Positions 60,601 through 64,000 of a DNA stretch of 64,000 nt are shown piece after piece (the first letter of the stretch is position 1; each line of letters begins with the position of its first letter). A program made the position numbers and the translations under genes. The notes beneath the pieces are model-generated. The model saw nothing but the letters and a program-made list of their open reading frames with translations, did no database searches and was not told where the DNA came from. Source of the DNA: Bartonella vinsonii subsp. berkhoffii ATCC 51672 (lineage in GTDB: Bacteria > Pseudomonadota > Alphaproteobacteria > Rhizobiales > Rhizobiaceae); the NCBI RefSeq assembly GCF_902825225.1, contig NZ_CADEAK010000006.1, forward strand, positions 46,972 through 110,971. Reading direction: 5' to 3'.

Positions 60601-61502
60601 TTGAAAATCTCCTCGATTCTATTTTGTTAAGCTCACTCCACAAACTTAATGTGCCATTTACTTCATCTAAAAGCAAATGTTGAATATCCGTTTGTATGAA
60701 TTAATTCGGTGACCATCTTTTCGTAAAGGTCTTTTTAGGAGAGGTACACACGCAATCACTCAAAATACCACTATTTATATCAGTGTCTTTCGGAGGAAAT
60801 TTTTATACCCATGCACGCACAAAAAATGCAATTATCTTTTTAAGTAAAAGTGGAAGAGAGAGTTATCAATAGCTTATTTTTTTATCTAAATGTTTTTAAT
60901 TTTGCAAGATTTCACTTACCCTATTCCTAAAATGTGTTGTTACTTTAAGTGTTTGTAATGGAGTACGCGTGGGTATCTTTTGCACAAACCTTAGAAATAT
61001 TTTATAATTCTCATTACAACTGATAGTTTATACATATTAACTAAAAATGGATTTATCTATGATAAACAATTGTGTTCATCGCGGGTTATTATTCTAATTT
61101 ATGAATTAAGAGAGAGATGAATTATTGTACACTGAGTAAGCAAGAATGCGATTAATGAAGGTAAAAGACCATTAATATAAAAGTCTCTGTTTTCTGCTCT
61201 CATTTAAAGAGCTTAGATTTAAATGCATTAAGAGAAGAGAGTATTCTATGATAATTTTTAAATACATTGGTAATTATAAAATTTGCGTTTTGTGCTGTCA
61301 TGAGATGAAAGATAGATAAAGAGTCGTTGCTTATGTTAAAAATGTAAACGGGCGCAAGTTTTCTGCTACAGTTTTGCAGAAATATAATACGCGTGAGATT
61401 TCAAAATTTTATAATAAAAAAGTAAAAGCTTTGATTTTCAGATATTGCGTACCTTCATAGGAATCGCTATAAGGTGCAAAAGTAGTCTTGATCGTGTTTT
61501 TT
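60601..61502. other. Gene-free region between sodB and tRNA-Gln
   Basis: About 900 AT-rich bases. It includes the sodB promoter and the tRNA promoter. A start-less open stretch at 61320-61460 might be a gene remnant. No complete gene, RNA or repeat was recognised. Confidence 0.5.
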
Positions 61503-61577
61503 TGGGGTATAGCCAAGCGGTAAGGCACCGGTTTTTGGTACCGGCATTCCCTGGTTCGAATCCAGGTACCCCAGCCA
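61503..61577 (+). tRNA. tRNA-Gln (anticodon UUG), CCA encoded
   Basis: All cloverleaf parts can be folded by eye. The 7-bp acceptor stem is 61503-61509 with 61567-61573, discriminator G61574 and a genomic CCA at 61575-61577. The D stem is GCC/GGC. The anticodon stem is CCGGT/ACCGG around a seven-base loop TTTTGGT, giving anticodon TTG. The T arm is CCTGG/CCAGG with loop TTCGAAT. The integrase and toxin-antitoxin genes that follow suggest it served as an island attachment site. Confidence 0.95.
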
Positions 61578-61722
61578 ATACTTAATTAAATCAATAGGTT
61601 ATATAAAAATTCGGGATTTTTCATTCCGTTGATTCTTTTAACTTATTTTCCACCTATCCCTAACTTTTTATAGCTTATACTCAATCATTTTATCTGGATA
61701 ACTGGATTTGCTAGCAGGGTAC

Positions 61723-61764
61723 TTGACTATTATTGTTGTTAATCGTATAGTGATAGTATACGAT
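61723..61764 (+). promoter_or_regulatory. higBA promoter with overlapping palindromic operator
   Basis: A sigma-70-like promoter: TTGACT (61723-61728), 17-base spacer, TATAGT (61746-61751), which is 24 bases before the toxin ATG. A perfect inverted repeat ATCGTATA (61742-61749) - 7 bases - TATACGAT (61757-61764) covers the -10 box. This is the layout expected for autorepression by a HigA/HigB complex. Promoter and operator roles are inferred; the bases are directly seen. Confidence 0.75.
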
Positions 61765-61775
61765 AAGGGGCGGTA

Positions 61776-62057
61776 ATGGCAATTGTGAGCTTCAAACATA
61801 AGGGCTTAAAATTATTTTATACAAAAGGTTCTACAAAAGCTATTCAATCAGATCACGTGAAAAAATTACGCGTTATCTTGACGGCTTTAACGAGTGCTAC
61901 GATGCCTGAAATGTTGAAAGCGCCTGCCTTTAAAATGCATCCTCTTAAAGGTGAACTTACAGGATACTATTCTATATGGGTGAATGGAAATTGGCGTGTT
62001 ACTTTTCGCTTTATAGGAACAGATGTGGAGCTTGTTGATTATCAAGATTACCATTGA
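61776..62057 (+). CDS. higB: HigB-type toxin of the RelE/ParE superfamily
   Basis: 93 residues, the size of a HigB mRNA interferase. Conserved features: an early FKHKGLKLFYTKGSTKAI, PLKGELTGYYSIWVNGNWRVTFRF and the end DVELVDYQDYH. The arginine in NWRVTF and the C-terminal histidine are at the positions used by RelE-type toxins. It begins at an ATG with AAGGGGC 5 bases upstream. The toxin gene precedes the antitoxin gene, which is the reversed order typical of higBA. It is located between tRNA-Gln and an integrase. Confidence 0.88.
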   Translation: MAIVSFKHKGLKLFYTKGSTKAIQSDHVKKLRVILTALTSATMPEMLKAPAFKMHPLKGELTGYYSIWVNGNWRVTFRFIGTDVELVDYQDYH

Positions 62058-62075
62058 TGAAAGGAACTAAAACAA

Positions 62076-62375
62076 ATGATGCATAACCCCGCACATCCGG
62101 GCGAAGTTCTAAAAGTAGCTTTCTTAGAAGAAATGGGGATAACAATACAAAAGTTAGCTGATCATCTCCATATGACAAGAGCTTCTCTATCAAGAGTGAT
62201 TAACGGACATACCTCTATGAGTACCGAACTTGCAGTAAAATTAGAATTAGCTGGTTTTAGTAAAGCAAAATTTTGGCTGGATATGCAAACGAATTATAAT
62301 TTATGGCAAACAATGCAACAGACACAACCACCTATTTCTCCTCTGGTTTCTGATGCACCTCAAATGCCGCATTAA
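62076..62375 (+). CDS. higA: HigA-type antitoxin
   Basis: 99 residues of the XRE helix-turn-helix fold. It opens with the HigA signature HPGEVLKVAFLEEMGIT, has the DNA-binding part KLADHLHMTRASLSRVINGH and the conserved AKFWLDMQTNYNLW. It binds HigB and probably represses the operon through the palindrome at 61742-61764. The C-terminal 20 residues are proline-rich and polar. It starts 18 bases after the higB stop; two adjacent ATG codons are possible starts. Confidence 0.9.
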   Translation: MMHNPAHPGEVLKVAFLEEMGITIQKLADHLHMTRASLSRVINGHTSMSTELAVKLELAGFSKAKFWLDMQTNYNLWQTMQQTQPPISPLVSDAPQMPH

Positions 62376-62431
62376 TTTCATTCATAATTTTGACGGGGCT
62401 TTGGTTTGTTTTTTAGCAGCCACTCATTGTT

Positions 62432-63472
62432 CTAACTTTTTTGAAGTTTTTTGATTGCTTCTATTGCAAGTCGTTTTCTGTCGGCTGTTTTGGTATAGAG
62501 GGATGCCATGTTATCTTCTGTCCAGCCAAAAAGCGCTTTCATTTGCGAAACTGTCGCACCTGCATTTGCTGCACGTGTTGCTGCTAATTTTCGCAATCCA
62601 TGGGCTGATTTTTTAATACCTGCTACATTACAAGCTTTACGAAACAGGTTACCAAAACTTTCTTTGGTCAGTTTTTTACCTTCTTTACCGCAAATAAATG
62701 TTTCATCTCCAATAGGTCCAATTTTAAGTGTTTCTGCGAGTTCTGGCAAAATCGCGAGAAAAACATCTGTTTTAAATTGGCTCTTTTCTGTTTTTAAATG
62801 AATAATATTATCTGTTGTGATATCTTTCCAGCCGATACGAACGGCATCACCACGACGTAAACCTGTATATAAAAGGACGTCAATCCATACACGTTCATGC
62901 GTTCCTAATTTCCAGTGATGATAGTATTTCTCAATATCTTCTTCTAACCATGGTGCAAAATCTTCGGAGTTAAAAGATTTTGGTGGTTTTATATTAAAAG
63001 CAGGATTTCTATTTAAAAGAACGTTATCAACCGCCCAATTGAAAAGACCATTTAAAGCCGTTAAAAAGTGCCTAGCTGCGGCTGGGGTCTCTCGTCTTCT
63101 GTCTACGGCATCAAGGATATGTTGTTTTGTTATACTTTTATAAGCACGGTCGCCAATATGTTTAGAAACATTGTTTAGAATTCTATACTTAACTTTTTTA
63201 GTGGATTCTGATTGATTATGCCATTGCATGCTTTGTAAATACTGATGCAGCAACCAATCGAAAGATTCTTCTGTAAGTCTGGTTTGTTTTATTTTCTTGG
63301 ATGGACCATTTTGCGCTTGTTGAATGGCAATCGTATAGTTGTCAACAAACTCTTGTGTCCCATAGGTTCCTTCAATTCGAAATCGTGGTCCATGACCAAT
63401 ACGCACATACCATATGGTTTTACCATGGCGTGTACGTTCACGAACAAGATGTGGTGGACGACATTTTGGCAT
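62432..63472 (-). CDS. Tyrosine recombinase / phage-type integrase
   Basis: 346 residues. An arm-binding N-terminus (about 1-60) and a core-binding helical domain (70-165) precede the catalytic domain. The catalytic set is Arg206 (TGLRRGDAVRIGW), a lysine in the HLKTEKSQFKTD region, His291 and Arg294 (SAHGLRKLAATRAA), Trp317 in place of the usual histidine, and Tyr326 (ASLYTK). It appears intact. The position near tRNA-Gln suggests a genomic island or prophage that used the tRNA. It is preceded on the minus strand by a small gene two bases away. Confidence 0.92.
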   Translation of the reverse strand: MPKCRPPHLVRERTRHGKTIWYVRIGHGPRFRIEGTYGTQEFVDNYTIAIQQAQNGPSKKIKQTRLTEESFDWLLHQYLQSMQWHNQSESTKKVKYRILNNVSKHIGDRAYKSITKQHILDAVDRRRETPAAARHFLTALNGLFNWAVDNVLLNRNPAFNIKPPKSFNSEDFAPWLEEDIEKYYHHWKLGTHERVWIDVLLYTGLRRGDAVRIGWKDITTDNIIHLKTEKSQFKTDVFLAILPELAETLKIGPIGDETFICGKEGKKLTKESFGNLFRKACNVAGIKKSAHGLRKLAATRAANAGATVSQMKALFGWTEDNMASLYTKTADRKRLAIEAIKKLQKS

Positions 63473-63474
63473 GG

Positions 63475-63723
63475 CTAAAACTTTATATCGTCAACAGGGG
63501 GGCAAGATTTATTGGTGCTATATTCTTCTTGTTCATTTTCCAGCGGTGGAAAATCATCAATGCTATAAGTATTATCTGTCGTTTTGGGTGGAATGATTTT
63601 ATTGATATGAATTAATAATTCTCCTGTAGGTTTGATTTTTATTAATTCACATCCTTGTTTTTTTGCTTCTCTTAAGGCGCGAGCAATAGCTGGTTGCGTG
63701 ATAGTAAGTGGGCGGTGTCCCAT
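63475..63723 (-). CDS. Small phage-associated protein with helix-turn-helix-like start
   Basis: 82 residues from ATG 63721-63723. The first 45 residues (GHRPLTITQPAIARALREAK, then KKQGCEL and IKIKPTGELLIHI) look like a short helix-turn-helix followed by a beta hairpin, as in small proteins often found next to rhizobial phage integrases. The rest is polar and acidic. The frame is open further upstream, but this ATG has AAGGGGAAAC just before it. The stop codon is two bases before the integrase start, so the two are co-transcribed. A role as an excision or control factor is possible but unproven. Confidence 0.72.
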   Translation of the reverse strand: MGHRPLTITQPAIARALREAKKQGCELIKIKPTGELLIHINKIIPPKTTDNTYSIDDFPPLENEQEEYSTNKSCPPVDDIKF

Positions 63724-63800
63724 ATTGTTTCCCCTTAATTTTAGATGCAATTCACTTGTGGCGTGAATCACGCATTGGTTGAAAGTTGTTATGAGATGGT

Positions 63801-63828
63801 GGGGATGCTCGGGAGGAGAGAGCACCCC
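63801..63828. repeat. GC-rich hairpin upstream of the small phage-like gene
   Basis: Arms GGGG-a-TGCTC (63801-63810) and GAGCA-CCCC (63820-63828) pair over nine positions with one bulged A and a nine-base purine loop. It stands out in an AT-rich region. No T-run follows on either strand, so it is not a typical terminator. Confidence 0.5.
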
Positions 63829-63862
63829 CATAAACTTCAAGCAGCTTTTGTCAAAATCTTTT

Positions 63863-64000
63863 TCATGTCTTGCTGTCTTTTTGTTCATTCTCATTTTTGA
63901 GATAAGTTAAAACTCCTAACATGACTTGTGGACTAGAGTAATCGATTTGCGGTGCTGCTACTTGCTGTTCTAATTGTTGCCACCGGTCAATGATTTTTGC
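63863..64000 (-). CDS. Partial gene, C-terminal 45 residues, truncated by window edge
   Basis: An open minus-strand frame enters from beyond 64000 and stops at TGA 63863-63865. The visible 45 residues are hydrophilic and glutamine-rich (IIDRWQQLEQQVAAPQIDYS, then a VMLGVLTYL segment and a charged tail). It belongs to the same orientation as the integrase and small gene and may be part of the same island. The family is not recognisable from this piece. Confidence 0.4.
   Translation of the reverse strand, partial: AKIIDRWQQLEQQVAAPQIDYSSPQVMLGVLTYLKNENEQKDSKT

Noticed and set aside
61320..61460. 46-codon open stretch before tRNA-Gln
   Set aside because: Its translation looks protein-like, but there is no start codon after the preceding stop; at most a gene remnant.

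Overview
The window is a stretch of alphaproteobacterial (Rhizobiales) chromosome and most likely comes from a Bartonella. The evidence is a low-GC genome with rhizobial gene order in reduced form (tldD-ialB-ctaB-ispH-thrB-rnhA, ccrM-mutY-dciA-dsbA-ppdK, DUF5330-sufE-mucR), an invasion-associated-locus-B-type protein, and CcrM and MucR regulators. The species cannot be fixed from the sequence alone.

Layout. 1-2019: end of the F0 ATP synthase operon (atpB partial, atpE, b', b) closed by a hairpin terminator. 2570-8643 (minus): glyS, glyQ, a TPR protein and a long-chain polyprenyl diphosphate synthase. 8903-15882 (plus): methyltransferase, S49 peptidase, small membrane protein, ispE, rnhB, sua5, FAD-linked oxidase, DUF6101-like protein. 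16498-19776: purD, ubiA, pdxH. 20095-28719 (plus): DnaJ-class chaperone, fabI, aroC, ribB fused to a degenerate GTP-cyclohydrolase II domain, xseB, dxs, tlyA, an m5U RNA methyltransferase. 28782-42478: tldD, ialB-like, ctaB, ispH, thrB, rnhA, a DsbD-type periplasmic domain protein, yqgE, a membrane GGDEF/EAL protein with damaged motifs, an M16 peptidase and thrC. 43086-44581: three tandem minus-strand paralogues of a small exported membrane protein that I do not recognise, in AT-rich, gene-poor DNA. 45547-60600: HAD phosphatase, ccrM, mutY, dciA, dsbA, ppdK, a peptidoglycan-binding protein, DUF5330-like protein, sufE, mucR, oligopeptidase B, sodB. 61503-64000: tRNA-Gln(UUG), a HigB/HigA toxin-antitoxin pair with an operator-overlapped promoter, a tyrosine integrase and phage-like small genes, which together look like one end of a genomic island.

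How the genes work together. Several housekeeping genes belong to isoprenoid supply and use: dxs, ispE and ispH of the MEP pathway, the polyprenyl synthase, and the prenyltransferases UbiA (ubiquinone) and CtaB (heme O). ATP synthase and SodB belong to the same aerobic lifestyle. thrB/thrC, aroC, ribB, purD and pdxH show that several biosynthetic routes are kept. Protein quality control and envelope functions are represented by DnaJ-class, S49, M16 and TldD proteins, DsbA and the DsbD-like domain.

Most notable observations: (1) the tandem paralogue cluster at 43-44.6 kb with duplicated leaders; (2) ctaB alone where rhizobial relatives, from memory, carry a whole aa3 cytochrome oxidase cluster; (3) a GGDEF/EAL protein whose GGDEF motif is SADRF; (4) a RibB whose cyclohydrolase half lacks the zinc cysteines; (5) a higBA promoter with a perfect inverted repeat over its -10 box. 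Functions are inferred from motifs read by eye; no database search was run.
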